Shown here piece by piece: positions 29,201 through 35,044 of a stretch of DNA of 52,874 bases. This stretch comes from Prosthecobacter sp. (GTDB lineage Bacteria > Verrucomicrobiota > Verrucomicrobiia > Verrucomicrobiales > Verrucomicrobiaceae). The DNA lies in NCBI RefSeq assembly GCF_014879935.1, contig NZ_JACSRD010000199.1, positions 1-52,874 of the forward strand. The letters run 5' to 3'. The notes under the pieces are model-generated. The model had not been told where the DNA came from and did no database searches. It worked only from the letters and a program-made list of their open reading frames with translations. A program made the translations under genes and the position numbers. Position 1 is the first letter of the stretch, and the number at the start of each line of letters is the position of its first letter.

Positions 29201-30447
29201 ACTACAGCTACCGCATGGCTTCGAACACCTCGGGCCGGCCCACGGTCATCGGCACCACCCGCAGCAACACACGTTCCATCAAGGCCTACACCAGCACCAC
29301 CACCTATGGCGAACCCCTGACCTGGGCCGGCACATCGCCACCAGCGTTTGCTGATTCACTGAACACCGACATTCAACTGGGGGTGGTGACATCCTATCAT
29401 CCGCTCAGCCCGGCATCCACGTCTGCTTTCAGCAACGGCATTTGGTCCGGAAATCTCACCCTCGGCTCCACGGCGGACTCGGTTACGGTGACCGCGACCG
29501 ACGCCGCCTTGGCGGGAAGCTCGAACAGCTTCGAAGTCATCCCCACCGCGTTCGTGCTTACGGCTGAACCCGCCTTCACAGGCGGGCTGGCAAACACGCT
29601 TGCATGGAATCTGCCCGCAGCGGGTCTGGAATATGAGCTGGAGCGCTCCGCCACGCCGGACTTCGCCACCCCGGTCTCCAGCGGCTTCCTGGCCGGCTCC
29701 ACCACCACCTTTGGAGGTCTGGTGGACGGGCAGACCTATCACTACCGCGCACGCATGCGCCGCCAGGGGGCGCTGCCTTGGACGAGCGACTGGTTTCCGC
29801 CGATCTCCTCCACCCAGGACGCCAGTCCGCCGGCGCTTAGCGTTCCTGATCTCACCACCACAACGGCTAGTACCACCCTCACTGGCACAGCGACGGACGC
29901 CACCAGCGGCATCGCCAATGTCACCGTCGCAGGATCTGCTGCCAATACGTCCGATTCCTTTGCCAGTTGGAGCAGTGCGCTTTCCGGTCTTGGGGACGGT
30001 TCCAATTCGATCACAGTCATCGCCAGTGACAACGCTGTGCCACCAAACACGACCACGATGACCGCCATGGTCTATCGCATCGCGTCGCCCGGCACCGATG
30101 TGAATCAAGATGGCATCAATGCCCTTCTCGAACACGCCCTGGGCATTCCCGGAGGAGCCGCCAATCCTCGCTCCATGCTGCCTGCCGCCGTCACGGAGAC
30201 GGACAGCGGCAGCGGCGAGAAATATCTCTGCATGCAGTTCCGCCGCCGCATCCAGCGGGCAGGCCTCAGTTACATCGTCGAAACCAGCTCCAACCTCTCC
30301 ACTTGGGACGACACGGGTGCGAATGTGATCGAAAAATCCGTCGTTCCCACGGGTGACGGCATTACCGAGACCGTCACCGTGCGCGTCACCCCTGCCATGA
30401 ACCTCGGAGGGGCGAAGTTTGTTCGGCTACGCGTGACTACCAATTGA
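14203..30447 (+). CDS. Giant secreted M36 (fungalysin) metallopeptidase with about 30 extracellular repeat domains
   Basis: The 5414-residue protein has an N-terminal hydrophobic signal (MQKRLIPLLVSAGFLVVILL). In order: a fungalysin/thermolysin-type propeptide (about 97-350); an M36 zinc peptidase (about 357-726) with HEYGH at 511-515 and the third ligand E539 in GMGEGWSDF; a BACON-like domain; a jelly-roll domain (837-1006). Then come five super-blocks, each opening with three Calx-beta-like domains of about 100 residues (starting near 1007, 1873, 2737, 3742 and 4427) and followed by an invasin/Big-like domain with an HxF start. Interspersed are three more jelly-roll domains, one BACON-like domain with an insert, and four copies of a module marked IRLKHT...DGWTTVY...YDG...LMVD. 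The end has Fn3- and Ig-like domains and a verrucomicrobial C-terminal region (NQDGINALLEHALGI onward). The frame is intact over 16 kb. The likely role is a surface or secreted protease-adhesin. Confidence 0.92.
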   Translation: MQKRLIPLLVSAGFLVVILLLSSSPEEIGKADDEGLSANPVPASLSKAETSQMSLRKDDGPLEDLDVRSKRVIPAGVDDKRAKAMESLRSEVSGVQVDFDPVTRTPKWIGSLAKLLTGPQESAAAKDADVPVRVFIDAHREVFGHGAESLDKARRVTDYSTQRGPSRKVVWHQQHEGIDIFEAVLQANLTTKSELINIGSQFVMQPESAVTGGSAPVVAVEQAVAAAGQNVGEKMTAESVRPMGPPAAQPDRRQQFRAAMLTDADAKLTWLPMNESSMRLAWDVTLTSRSRAEMYRVLVDAANGEVLVRQAMTAYISDASYRVFTAESPTPMSPGHEKPSSLQPLPVNRVLLTTPALNTTASPNGWINDGGNITSGNNTDAYTDTNADDAADLPRTTGTGRVFDFPYDLTQEPANFKDASVTQLFYWSNFMHDRMYELGFTEAAGNFQTDNFGRGGVGNDPVNSEAQDGSGTNNANFSTPVDGGRGRMQMYNWTSPTPDRDGSFEAEVVLHEYGHGVSNRLVGGPSVTISALSSRGMGEGWSDFYGQALTAQASDNPHGNWSRAAWSRYLTSGWYSDNYYYGARRYSYSTDMLKNPHTLKDIDPNQVDWHTSVPRNPTYAATQDATQVHYQGTVWCVALWDVRTNLILKHGFATGNERALFLVTEGMKYTAANPNFIQARDGILQAAMVNHPGDLGEVWTAFAKRGMGDGATAPASSTTTGIVEQYDVPDSLEISDRSGWNIEGNKGGPFSPSAKTLTLSNDGASTINWSSNPGVPWLSVSPASGSLAPGANVIVTVTTQANTVAPGFHSTNLVFTNAGTSFNQPVGVRLYVTPPVAVSFDLNSDPGWTTTGEWAYGTPGGNGGSAGGGAGNADPTGGATGSSVFGVNLAGNAATTVGGPFYLTSTPVNLSARRATRLRFKRWLNTNVLSSTRVTVEVSTDGTTWREVFVNPGTAITDNAWQTMEYDISSMADQQPAVQVRWSCRNVTASTAYSGWNIDDVEFLGEPTAQFSIAAAASAGEGDAPLTATLNLNLAQDADVTVNLVSSNPAAATVPASLTLLAGETSKTFTITPVDDSDLDGTQTTVITASTAVNIASGSHTLAVTDNETAVLTLTTPASVQEGTTAISGSLSVSTAPTQNVMVQLGAALSRLVVPASVLIPAGSAGPVSFTFDAADNLLAEGAQSVGLTASVPNWTPGTATVTVTDDETPLIVLTGPATAREGDGAQSYTVTVNTVQAADLTLNVSSSDPGELTVPPTVTIPAGQFSVSFDAAPQDDSDMDGAQNATLTASHAGYPDATRVVSIADNEVNAYTIATIGSPQKRNKPFNVVITARDINGAVITNHSGSVMLSATATGGPPPFTPGSAGGFVNGIATPVVTVTSTATAMTLTATDGAGVTGTSNSFDVEPVVHDSFVFSGLPASANVDTLFNATATAVDDQGGTVTSYADPTVVDILGSYLERTVGSNSTSTGTDKVHNTAAHDSRCQIIYTAAELGGAPKLVSALVMWRITTGGQVMLNYKLRLKHTTLDSFDGRSWEEDGWTTVFTSASYTASATGHTSLKPFAYDGVRNLMVDISFDNTTASSAGTLRQTPAATNRMLSGTSNSTHGDPTTWTAASGPVPVISNDLPTMSFYEARSLGAIPVSPVTFTSGVWSGQAVGPVGGSMWLRAIAPSGVTGLSNLVSISNPSTIVGTETVFSDGFETGVLGASWSTAGNSGATARTQVTTANTPKTGTYHLTMDTTSAVTGTFAANRPTLTLNLAGRKNVSLEWFAKSFADDGYSPILTGPLGTFGSTMNYDGVAISQDGLTWVEVSALRSLSSAYGTTATRVFLDPVIQRLGWSFNSTFQLRFSQYDDQAIPNDGIGIDDVAVKANPTTAIAVNLPPTITEGSLNQSVTVSLPAAAASNTSVTLTSNGPARLSIVSPVTILAGQTSASTTITAPQNNFADVGKGVIVTASASGQTTSYTHIRVVDDEQSVLTLALPASVTEGSSSAAGTVFIEPIQPVTTTVYLTSDNTAEATVSNFATIFAGARSGTFFITSVNDMLLDGTQSVTLTASGQGLAPASAPIDVLDNESTQLTVTPPATLTEGGAPGIGTVRISGQRSVDTVVMIASSDTTEATVPMNVTIPAGQVSVNFQVFPMEDSIQDGLQSVTLTASAAGFTDGTASADVRDDDPASFEFAGISSPQTRNVPFAITITAKDGTDNVLTGFHGTVNLSAISAGGALSVTPGISASFINGVWTGSVSLGGTGTGVTLTATGTDGATGTSDAFDVNPGGVAVSLALVPVSSPQVAGAVIPVHVSAVDANGVRVNETAGSVTVNLVTAPGGLLVASQSLTLVNGQASSSFVVSAGLASVRLEATAGALSGQSGVFAITTPDPLAYSPPQVVFSDDFEAAAFKPEWTITGTGTHRTIITTANGPRAGTRHMTMDSTTDVSDARNEATLTLNLAGKSDVELSFWMKESGDEDNGPPGSPFTGGADFDGVAISADGTTWHEVQGLRTADGIGTTYKQFKLNLSTAAAAHGLTPGAGFRIRFNHFDNYTYGTDGFAFDDITVTANAYAPQEPVATLFEDDFESGVFRPQWTITGTGNHRTEITNQQTPRGGYHMVMDVHASGNGRNEATLTLDVSGHQDLALKFWMKENSDEDQAPPTNPFTGGADFDGVAVSMDGNTWYEVQALRGTASTNTYQEFTVDLSAAASAFGFAPGAGFKIRFNHFDNSPWASGDGFAFDDIRVTGRPVQQLALSAPATLAEGGSAMAKVTLPAVRAVDTIVTLATNRPDGVTVPASITIPAGDTVSADFAISAAQDAFLTGNLPVQIVATAEGFRRSGVEMAILDDEVPAGFDLSLPATLAEGGTISGSVSMTSATLFDLTVVLSASPSLGLTLPSSVALPAGATSASFDLIKAENNTILEPASTTLTASLGAGSDSAVVTLTDNDSTAPLVITLPASVRESAAPLTGSVGFAPPVNVGTDLTVTLASSDTSELTVPASVVIPAGAGSVSFDITPVDDALSDGAVPVTITATAASLTGDTHEISVLDDEVHHFAFDVINSPQAALGAFPVTLRAQSIDNVTVSNFTGTATLSAANGGGAVGMSPSGTGAFVDGVWTGSVTLATPANAVILTANAAGGLTGSSNAFDVSQGARLTVAPSLLNVAMPEGEPPLSVPLTLTNPGGMTTNWNAEVIITGAVAKPPLASVLTNLNTDFASITALIPSRHDFTEGVTGNNISDGTGDMYDNGNYLSTNITTAGANLSYSDNVIASSANLGAGGQYFTRKHPGLFVFAADIAGLSHFEISGGLGADGSGTTDTAILTSTRGAATYKGYVKRVYNAGDPSVNHLIIVQDDPALTRTASTDTNNDQHRLSGLGAVTRIYHLLYASTSGGYINNTQTQAIMDAFLDSVTGFQWLSLATTSGSIPVAGSAKLNAVFNPQGLSPGGHNATLRFTSNDPAQPQLEMPVALTITPAVHHFVWSAISSSQAANVPFAATLTAQDASNATVTAFNGTAAVRALGPVAQITSGTGTNTTSFPFSAGSYYEMRTQSIYTPAEVGAAGRIQSIALDVATLPSMLTDFTIRLKHTSKTDYSATGSTVWENDGWTTVYRGNLSVPAAGWLALPLTTPFDYDGTSHLMVDFSFDNAAYGTSGSTRYSAASVPRTLYGGEYGYYGQPVTWSGTTPTGYSTTNLVNLRFSKRSLFPVAPGNVTFTNGVWSGTSSVGQSGAQVSLVATHNAKPAVTGESGVFNVTSVGSLALSIVGAGTEGGSKNATVTASVAPAADLTVTLVSSAPSVASPPATVTILAGQTSAAFTLTLPEDTLLEGTQTALITATAPGYDQGQAPATVNDNESTIVTVTLPASLMENTSSTAGQASVQLATPAAADLTVSLSSSLTTRLTVPASVVIPAGNSSASFILTAPNNSVIDGTQDAVITATLAGSAPATGTVQVTDNESRALSFVQFTTSISEGGSPSVSAGYISLSGSVAAPLTINLSSSDTSELNVSATVTVAAGSSTSGYFTLTPVNDTDFDGTQTVTLTASAASFTDGTRTVSVLDDDAHHFTVSAVASPQVRNGPFNVTFTAKDINNTTITAYAGSPVLTAQEGATALGVTPNTVTGFSSGVRTQSVTVQNEATAAVLTLTDATTAATGSSNAFVVGAGSLHHLTWDTIPTPQAPFTPFNVSISGRDAYENLVTSYAGSAQITAAENYNVTTAGTGTTSDWYPFGGYYPQNRCQMIYTQAEAGGVARKLQALAFDMTTPSASYPAVTLTNFTIRLKHTTKTDYNTSAVWESDGWTTVYQGTVNMNQTGWRQFNFTTPFDYNGTDRLMVDISSSQSSFVNRIEARSSFVSPYRVLYSFTSGAAPPTGWTGTGTALYYLPNLRLISFDPVAVTPSQTTAFTGGVWNGAISLAAPGSIVAMAMDSAAGVSGNSNAFTISSLGPLALSLPVSVIGESGGTVIATLSVGAAQGADIVVALTSTKPAAAAAVPASVTIPAGQTSVNFPVTVVNDTLLDGTQTTLITATAPGYGDGSASLAVEDDETTTISLTLPSTLAENAAATTGTVTLGAATGTDVILPLTSNDTTELVVPASVTILAGNTSATFAITPVDDAVIDLTQTVTVSTSMTGWTGGSSTIQITDNETASLSLNFTSSVTESTGTLTATLTSSNPVENATMVTLASTAATEATVPATATIAAGSSSTTFAITIIDDTDKDGSQTFAISAEAAGFITGTRNLTVTDNDVHNFLISAIGAAQIRNVPFNVTFTARDVNNVTITGYSGSPLLTASDDATALNVTPATISGFSSGVKSQSVTVGIFATNAVLTITDPITGGSGSSNAFVVTVGPASKFVWGSVPPPQVRDVAFPVTITAQDAAGNPVTSYTGSAALSAPAGSSSRNVGTGATTSAVIPFNTIFTKCRSQQVHLASEVGASGTFTSLAINVTSVPVAETLTDFTIRLKHTSRTGYSPDASDRIWETDGFTTVYQSNITVSTTGYLTFTFSTPFTYDGVSNLMVDYSYRMASNTSGRPTVIGTTRSNTRSIKAYTSTTTYGEPLTWAGTSPPAFADSLNTDIQLGVVTSYHPLSPASTSAFSNGIWSGNLTLGSTADSVTVTATDAALAGSSNSFEVIPTAFVLTAEPAFTGGLANTLAWNLPAAGLEYELERSATPDFATPVSSGFLAGSTTTFGGLVDGQTYHYRARMRRQGALPWTSDWFPPISSTQDASPPALSVPDLTTTTASTTLTGTATDATSGIANVTVAGSAANTSDSFASWSSALSGLGDGSNSITVIASDNAVPPNTTTMTAMVYRIASPGTDVNQDGINALLEHALGIPGGAANPRSMLPAAVTETDSGSGEKYLCMQFRRRIQRAGLSYIVETSSNLSTWDDTGANVIEKSVVPTGDGITETVTVRVTPAMNLGGAKFVRLRVTTN

Positions 30448-30450
30448 TCC

Positions 30451-32868
30451 TCACTTCTTCTTCCCAAGGTTCTTCAACTCCATCTCCGTCCACATCATCA
30501 TCCTGCCTTTCTCCTGTTCGCGGATTTTGGTGATGTTGACGGTTTCCACAGCACCAGCCGTGTGTTCCCACTCGCGGCGGATGTAGGTGAGGACGCCGGC
30601 AATGTCTTCGTCGGTGAGCTGGGGCAGCGGGGGCATGGCGAGGTTGTAGGTGCGGCCGCTGACCTTCACGGGGCCGGCGAGGCCGTGCATGACGATGCGG
30701 GCGAGCACCTCGGGCTTGCCGAGCACCCATTCGCTATCGACGAGCGGTGGCGCGAGGCCGTCGAGACCAAAGCCGTGCGGTTGATGGCAGGCGGCGCAGA
30801 GGGTGGCGTAGATGGTTTTGCCTTTTTCAAAGAGCGCGGTTTGCGTTTCGGTGAGCGGTTTGATGACGGGCGGGGCCGGTGCGCCGGGTTTGCCGGGCCA
30901 GACGAGTCGATTCGCGAGGCTGGGGGCCAGTTTGAGCTGCTTCAGATGCTCGGGCTCTTTGTCGAGCCACACGAGCTTCACGGTCTTCGATTTGCTATCG
31001 GTCTTGGCGAGGCCTTTGAGGATCGTGTCGCGGTTTTCGGGCGAGCTGGCGGCCAGTTCGAGCATTTCGGCAATGGGACCGGCTTTTCCGGCCAGCGCGA
31101 CCAATTCGGCCAAAGCACCGATGACGGCCTTCGAGCCTTCGGAAGGTGTTTGGGCGAGTGTTTTGGCAAATGCGGACTCTTTGCCGCGCAGGCCGGTGAG
31201 CGCCGCTTCGCGAATGAGGGCGTTTTTGCCGTGCGTGACGAGCAGCGGGGCCAAAGCGGCCTCGTTGAGCGTTTTGATGGCGATGTGCGCAAGCACGAGC
31301 GGATGTTTTTCAGCGGCGAGATCGAAAACGTAGTCGCGAGGAGCCACACGCGCCGCGGCGGCGCGGACGTGCTCGCTTTTATCGGCGAGCGCGGTCTTCA
31401 CGAGGTCCGCCGTGATGGCGGCGAGACCGTCGAGCGTCCACAGCGCATGCTCGCGAGCAACGGCGCTCTCGTTTTGCAGCAACTCCTTCAACGCGGGCAC
31501 CGCAGAGGCATCGGCGGACTCGACAATGAGTCGCTGAGCGGTGTCGCGCACCCAGCCGTTGGCATGCGTGAGCAGTTTTGCATCTTTCGTGACCTTCACG
31601 GGCTTCGCGCTGCTGCCTTCCGGCACGATGCGCCAGATGCGGCCCATGTTGAAGGGCTGCTCGAGTTTCCGCGCCTGGATGTTCGCGATGAGGTAATGCG
31701 TGAGGAAGCTCTGGTGCTGGATGATGCCGCGATACATGTCCACGAGGTAAAGCGCGCCATCGGGGCCGTTGCAGGCATTCACCGGGCGGAAGCGCTCGTC
31801 GGTGGAAGTGAGGAACTCGCTGCCTTTGGCGGTATTCGTGGCCTTCACGACGCCGTCGGTCTCACTCATCGTGAATCGCTTCACCAAATTTGCCGCAGGC
31901 TCGGGCACGAAGGCATTGCCGCGATACGCGGCTGGAAACGCGTTACCGCGATAAATGAGTGCGCCGCAGGTGGCGGTCGGTTTCGTCAAGCGACCGTCGG
32001 CGCTGAGTGTTTTGGCATCGTAACCGCGATTCACACCCGGCGTGGGATGCGAGGCGTAAAGTGTCTGATCCGCCGCGAGCTTCGCATTGATGCTAGTGGC
32101 ATTGCGCAGCAGCGGATTGCGAGCGAAAGCCTCCGTCGGCAGCAGATCGGCACGCAGCATGTCGCTGTTGTAGTTGAAATAGAGCCGCCCGTGGTCGTCC
32201 TGGCAAAGTCCCCACTGGCCGCGACCGAGACCCACGTCTTTTTGCCACATGCCGCCGCGCAGTTTCAGCCGCGAGCTGTATCCAGCGCTCCAGATCGAGT
32301 TGTCCATCGCCCACACCGGCGAGTTCGCCATGTGCTCCGGCTGACCACCGAGCGTGCCGAAGTCGGTGGCGATCACTTCTTTCACATCCGCCACGCCATC
32401 GCCGTCCGTGTCTTTGCAGAAGATCAAATTCGGCGGCACGGCGATCAAAGCGCCGCCATTCACCGCCATTACCGCCCGCGGCATGACGACCTTGTCGAGA
32501 AACGCCGTCGCCTTGTCCATGCGCCCATCGCCATCCGTGTCTTCGAGCAACGAAACACGTCCCGTCGGCTCCTTCTCCGTGCTTCCAGCCAGATCGTGCA
32601 TGTAACCGCGCATCTCGCAGACGTAGAGCCGCCCTTGATCATCAAAACTCATCGCCACCGGCGATTCGATCATCGGCTCCGATGCCACCAACTCGATGCG
32701 GAACCCTTTTTCGACCGCGAAGGTCTTCATCGCCTCTTCCGGCGACAGCGGCTTCGGCGGCGGCAGTTTGAACTTCAACTCGACCTTCTCCGGGCCGGCG
32801 TTTTTGGAATGCACTGCGAGCGCCTGAGGCGCGAGTGAGAGACAGAGGAGAGCAATGAGGGGGCGCAT
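30451..32868 (-). CDS. PVC-type propeller-HEAT-cytochrome c protein (membrane-bound dehydrogenase family)
   Basis: The protein has about 805 residues. ATG 32868 is chosen because a signal peptide follows (MRPLIALLCLSLAPQALAVH). Residues about 40-430 form a glucose-dehydrogenase-like beta-propeller with DTDGDGRMD and DTDGDGVADV calcium-type loops and NACNGPDGALYLVDMYRG. Residues about 440-640 are HEAT-like helical repeats. The last domain is a cytochrome c with CAACH at 691-695 and a likely methionine ligand in LAMPPLPQLTDEDI. Such proteins are periplasmic and thought to oxidise sugars or related alcohols and pass electrons to haem; the substrate is unknown. Its 3' end meets the giant gene tail-to-tail with a 3-bp gap. 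It lies downstream of the PmoA-like gene on the same strand. Confidence 0.88.
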   Translation of the reverse strand: MRPLIALLCLSLAPQALAVHSKNAGPEKVELKFKLPPPKPLSPEEAMKTFAVEKGFRIELVASEPMIESPVAMSFDDQGRLYVCEMRGYMHDLAGSTEKEPTGRVSLLEDTDGDGRMDKATAFLDKVVMPRAVMAVNGGALIAVPPNLIFCKDTDGDGVADVKEVIATDFGTLGGQPEHMANSPVWAMDNSIWSAGYSSRLKLRGGMWQKDVGLGRGQWGLCQDDHGRLYFNYNSDMLRADLLPTEAFARNPLLRNATSINAKLAADQTLYASHPTPGVNRGYDAKTLSADGRLTKPTATCGALIYRGNAFPAAYRGNAFVPEPAANLVKRFTMSETDGVVKATNTAKGSEFLTSTDERFRPVNACNGPDGALYLVDMYRGIIQHQSFLTHYLIANIQARKLEQPFNMGRIWRIVPEGSSAKPVKVTKDAKLLTHANGWVRDTAQRLIVESADASAVPALKELLQNESAVAREHALWTLDGLAAITADLVKTALADKSEHVRAAAARVAPRDYVFDLAAEKHPLVLAHIAIKTLNEAALAPLLVTHGKNALIREAALTGLRGKESAFAKTLAQTPSEGSKAVIGALAELVALAGKAGPIAEMLELAASSPENRDTILKGLAKTDSKSKTVKLVWLDKEPEHLKQLKLAPSLANRLVWPGKPGAPAPPVIKPLTETQTALFEKGKTIYATLCAACHQPHGFGLDGLAPPLVDSEWVLGKPEVLARIVMHGLAGPVKVSGRTYNLAMPPLPQLTDEDIAGVLTYIRREWEHTAGAVETVNITKIREQEKGRMMMWTEMELKNLGKKK

Positions 32869-32982
32869 GTTTTTTGGGGAGGTCAAAGCTACGCTCGTCA
32901 AGGAGTCAAGACGGTCAAGATGGCCGCTGGCACGATGCTTGACCACGCCTTGACCATCTTGACGAATCCTTGACGGCCATTC

Positions 32983-33918
32983 TCACTTCTTCGCCTTCGA
33001 CTTCGGCTGTTCCGACGCTTTGATCGTCAGCGCAGGCACGGGCTCGGTTTTGCCCGCGAAAGCATTCCAGGCGTTTTGGAAGGCGGCGGCGTCACGGACG
33101 TCACCTTCGGCGATGAGCCACTGGTAGCGGAGTTTGAAGGGCGATTCGGCGCTGGCTTTGCCTTTGGGGAACATGCCGAAGCGGCCGTAGTCGCGGTAGG
33201 CGGAGGTGGCGGTTTCCTTTGGGTTGTCGGGGTGATTGAGGATCACGACGGTGAAGGTTTTGCCTTCCACGGTGAAGATCTCCGCGGCCCAGGGCAGGTC
33301 CTTCACTTTGTGCGCGTCGATGTTTTCGCCGGGGAAGATGTAGGTCGTCGTTTTCGTGTCCACGAGCTCACTCGGGCGGAACTGCGCGCCCGCGTGCTCG
33401 GGGTCGCCATTCATGTCGGCCTCGCCGCTCACGGTTTTGATGGCGCTGTTCATTTCGATGCCGAGGTAGAAGGGCTTCGCGGGCGTGGTGAAGGTGAAAC
33501 GGCGTTCCTCGGTCAAAAACGGCGCGGTGGTGTCGCCCTGCCAGTCGATGTGCGCGGTGAAGGCGTTTTCGCCCGGCGCGACCTTCGTCACGACTTGGTC
33601 GCCCTTCTTCATGTGCCAGCGGTCATAGGATTTGCCGTTGTAGCCGATCTTGCTGAAACCGAGGAAGATGCCGCGATGATGCGTGAAGCTGAAGCCAGCG
33701 CCTTTCGTGAGCCGCGTGGAGCCATCCGCGCTGAAGACGTGCATGTAGGGCTTGTAGGTCTCGTGATGCTTCTCCGGCGTGCTGAGATCATTCGCCATCA
33801 TGAGCTTCGCCACGACCTTGCCGCCATTCGCGACCGCGACGTGGTCTTTGTCCGCGACCGTGATGTCGAAGGCGAAGGTGGGAAGGGCGAGGGCGAGGAA
33901 GAGGAGAGTGTTTTTCAT
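32983..33918 (-). CDS. PmoA-like family exported protein (DUF6807)
   Basis: The 311-residue protein has a signal peptide (MKNTLLFLALALPTFAFD). The diagnostic segment is FSFTHHRGIFLGFSKIGYNG, followed by RWHMKKGDQ and FLTEERRFTF. This family carries the database label 'methane oxygenase PmoA' but is not a methane monooxygenase subunit. In Planctomycetota and Verrucomicrobiota it accompanies sugar dehydrogenases and sulfatases, and its beta-sandwich fold resembles aldose-epimerase-type proteins. The role is unknown. It is followed on the same strand, after a 114-bp gap, by the cytochrome c protein, so a functional pairing is plausible. A dispersed repeat lies just upstream of the start. Confidence 0.82.
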   Translation of the reverse strand: MKNTLLFLALALPTFAFDITVADKDHVAVANGGKVVAKLMMANDLSTPEKHHETYKPYMHVFSADGSTRLTKGAGFSFTHHRGIFLGFSKIGYNGKSYDRWHMKKGDQVVTKVAPGENAFTAHIDWQGDTTAPFLTEERRFTFTTPAKPFYLGIEMNSAIKTVSGEADMNGDPEHAGAQFRPSELVDTKTTTYIFPGENIDAHKVKDLPWAAEIFTVEGKTFTVVILNHPDNPKETATSAYRDYGRFGMFPKGKASAESPFKLRYQWLIAEGDVRDAAAFQNAWNAFAGKTEPVPALTIKASEQPKSKAKK

Positions 33919-33928
33919 GGAAAGGGAG

Positions 33929-33985
33929 GGAATGACGAAACCAGAATTCAGAAGGCCGAATCAATGACGAAGCACGAAGGTCGAA
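33929..33985. repeat. Dispersed repeat, third location
   Basis: GAATGACGAAACCAGAATTC and later AATGACGAAGCACGAAGGTC repeat the motif of the 6207-6316 element. The copy is incomplete, with a possible further end at CGCCATTCGGAT (34014-34025). Confidence 0.5.
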
Positions 33986-34043
33986 TGTTGCCTATGGGGT
34001 ATTCAATTTACTCTCGCCATTCGGATCGATGCAAAACACGTCA

Positions 34044-34973
34044 TCAAGCTTTCAGCTGATCGGCAATGATCGCGGCCAGTTTTTTCAAATCAGATGTCTC
34101 CAAGCCTCGGCGGCGCATTTGCCGGGGATTCCAGTGCAGGACGAGCGCACGGCCAAAGTCCCGCAACGGGGCGAAGGGTGTGATGAGCACTTTTTTCTCA
34201 TCCAAGCCACGAATGCCGAGCGTGGGCAGGATTCCCGCGCAAGCACCGAGTTCGACGAGCTGACGCACCTGGAGCATGGAGCCGCATTCGAAACGCGGAC
34301 GGAAATCTACGCCTGCGGACTGCATTGCCTCTCGGACCGCGGTATCCGTCTGTCCACCATCACGCCCTGCGGCGAAGGCTAGCGTCTGCCAGAGCGCTGG
34401 GCTGGCGGCGTCGCGTTCTGTGGCCCCGCGTTTTAGCAGCGCACGCGGGATGCAGAGGTGAAAGCGCATTTTCATCACCAACGCCGTGTTTGCACCTGTC
34501 GGCACGGCATCTTGCCGGATGATCGCCAGATCGACGCGCCCGTCCCGCACCGCGTCGCCAAGACTGCGGCTGCGATGGGACTCGGTGAGCAGTGTGGCAC
34601 CGCCTAGATGCCTGCTGATGGCTGGAAGGGCGGGCACTAGCAGCCACTCTATCACGCTGGCACCTGCGCCGATGACGAAGGACTTCGGCAGACCGGCCTG
34701 TTCTTTGCGAAAATCCTCCAAGTCCTGCAATTGCTCCCGAATCAGCAGCGCAAGTCGCTCTCCTGCGATGGATAGCGAGAGCGTCTTGCCCTTTCGTCTG
34801 GTCAGCTCAGTGCCGAAAAACTGCTCCAGCTCACGAATCTGGCGGCTGATCTGGCTTTGGCGATTAGGCTTGCCGGGAGCAGCCTTGGCAATGCTGCCCG
34901 CCTCGGCCATCTGCATGAATCCGCGCAACCGATCCAGCGACAGGCCGCCTTTGGAAAAGAGATCATTAATCAT
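34044..34973 (-). CDS. LysR-family transcriptional regulator
   Basis: The protein has about 309 residues from ATG 34973; an upstream in-frame start at 35015 would add 14 residues overlapping the divergent gene's leader. The N-terminal winged helix-turn-helix reads LDRLRGFMQMAEAGSIAKAA, then RQSQISRQIRELEQFFGTEL. An effector-binding domain follows, starting near SFVIGAGASVIEW. LysR proteins are cytoplasmic and bind DNA as tetramers, usually controlling themselves and a divergent neighbour. Here the divergent gene is the metallophosphatase, 71 bp away start to start. The effector is not evident. Confidence 0.9.
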   Translation of the reverse strand: MINDLFSKGGLSLDRLRGFMQMAEAGSIAKAAPGKPNRQSQISRQIRELEQFFGTELTRRKGKTLSLSIAGERLALLIREQLQDLEDFRKEQAGLPKSFVIGAGASVIEWLLVPALPAISRHLGGATLLTESHRSRSLGDAVRDGRVDLAIIRQDAVPTGANTALVMKMRFHLCIPRALLKRGATERDAASPALWQTLAFAAGRDGGQTDTAVREAMQSAGVDFRPRFECGSMLQVRQLVELGACAGILPTLGIRGLDEKKVLITPFAPLRDFGRALVLHWNPRQMRRRGLETSDLKKLAAIIADQLKA

Positions 34974-35044
34974 GACTGTGGAGTCAGGTATCCTGCATTC
35001 ACCGGTGTTTTGCAAACGTCGGATTCGTGGAAGGTGGCGGCGTC

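Noticed and set aside
30562..32838. Plus-strand frame of 758 codons opposite the cytochrome c protein
   Set aside because: Antisense shadow; the minus strand has a signal peptide, propeller motifs and a haem site.
32983..33918. Methane monooxygenase subunit, from the family label PmoA
   Set aside because: The protein is a soluble exported beta-sandwich type with no membrane helices and no other pmo genes. The label is a database misnomer.
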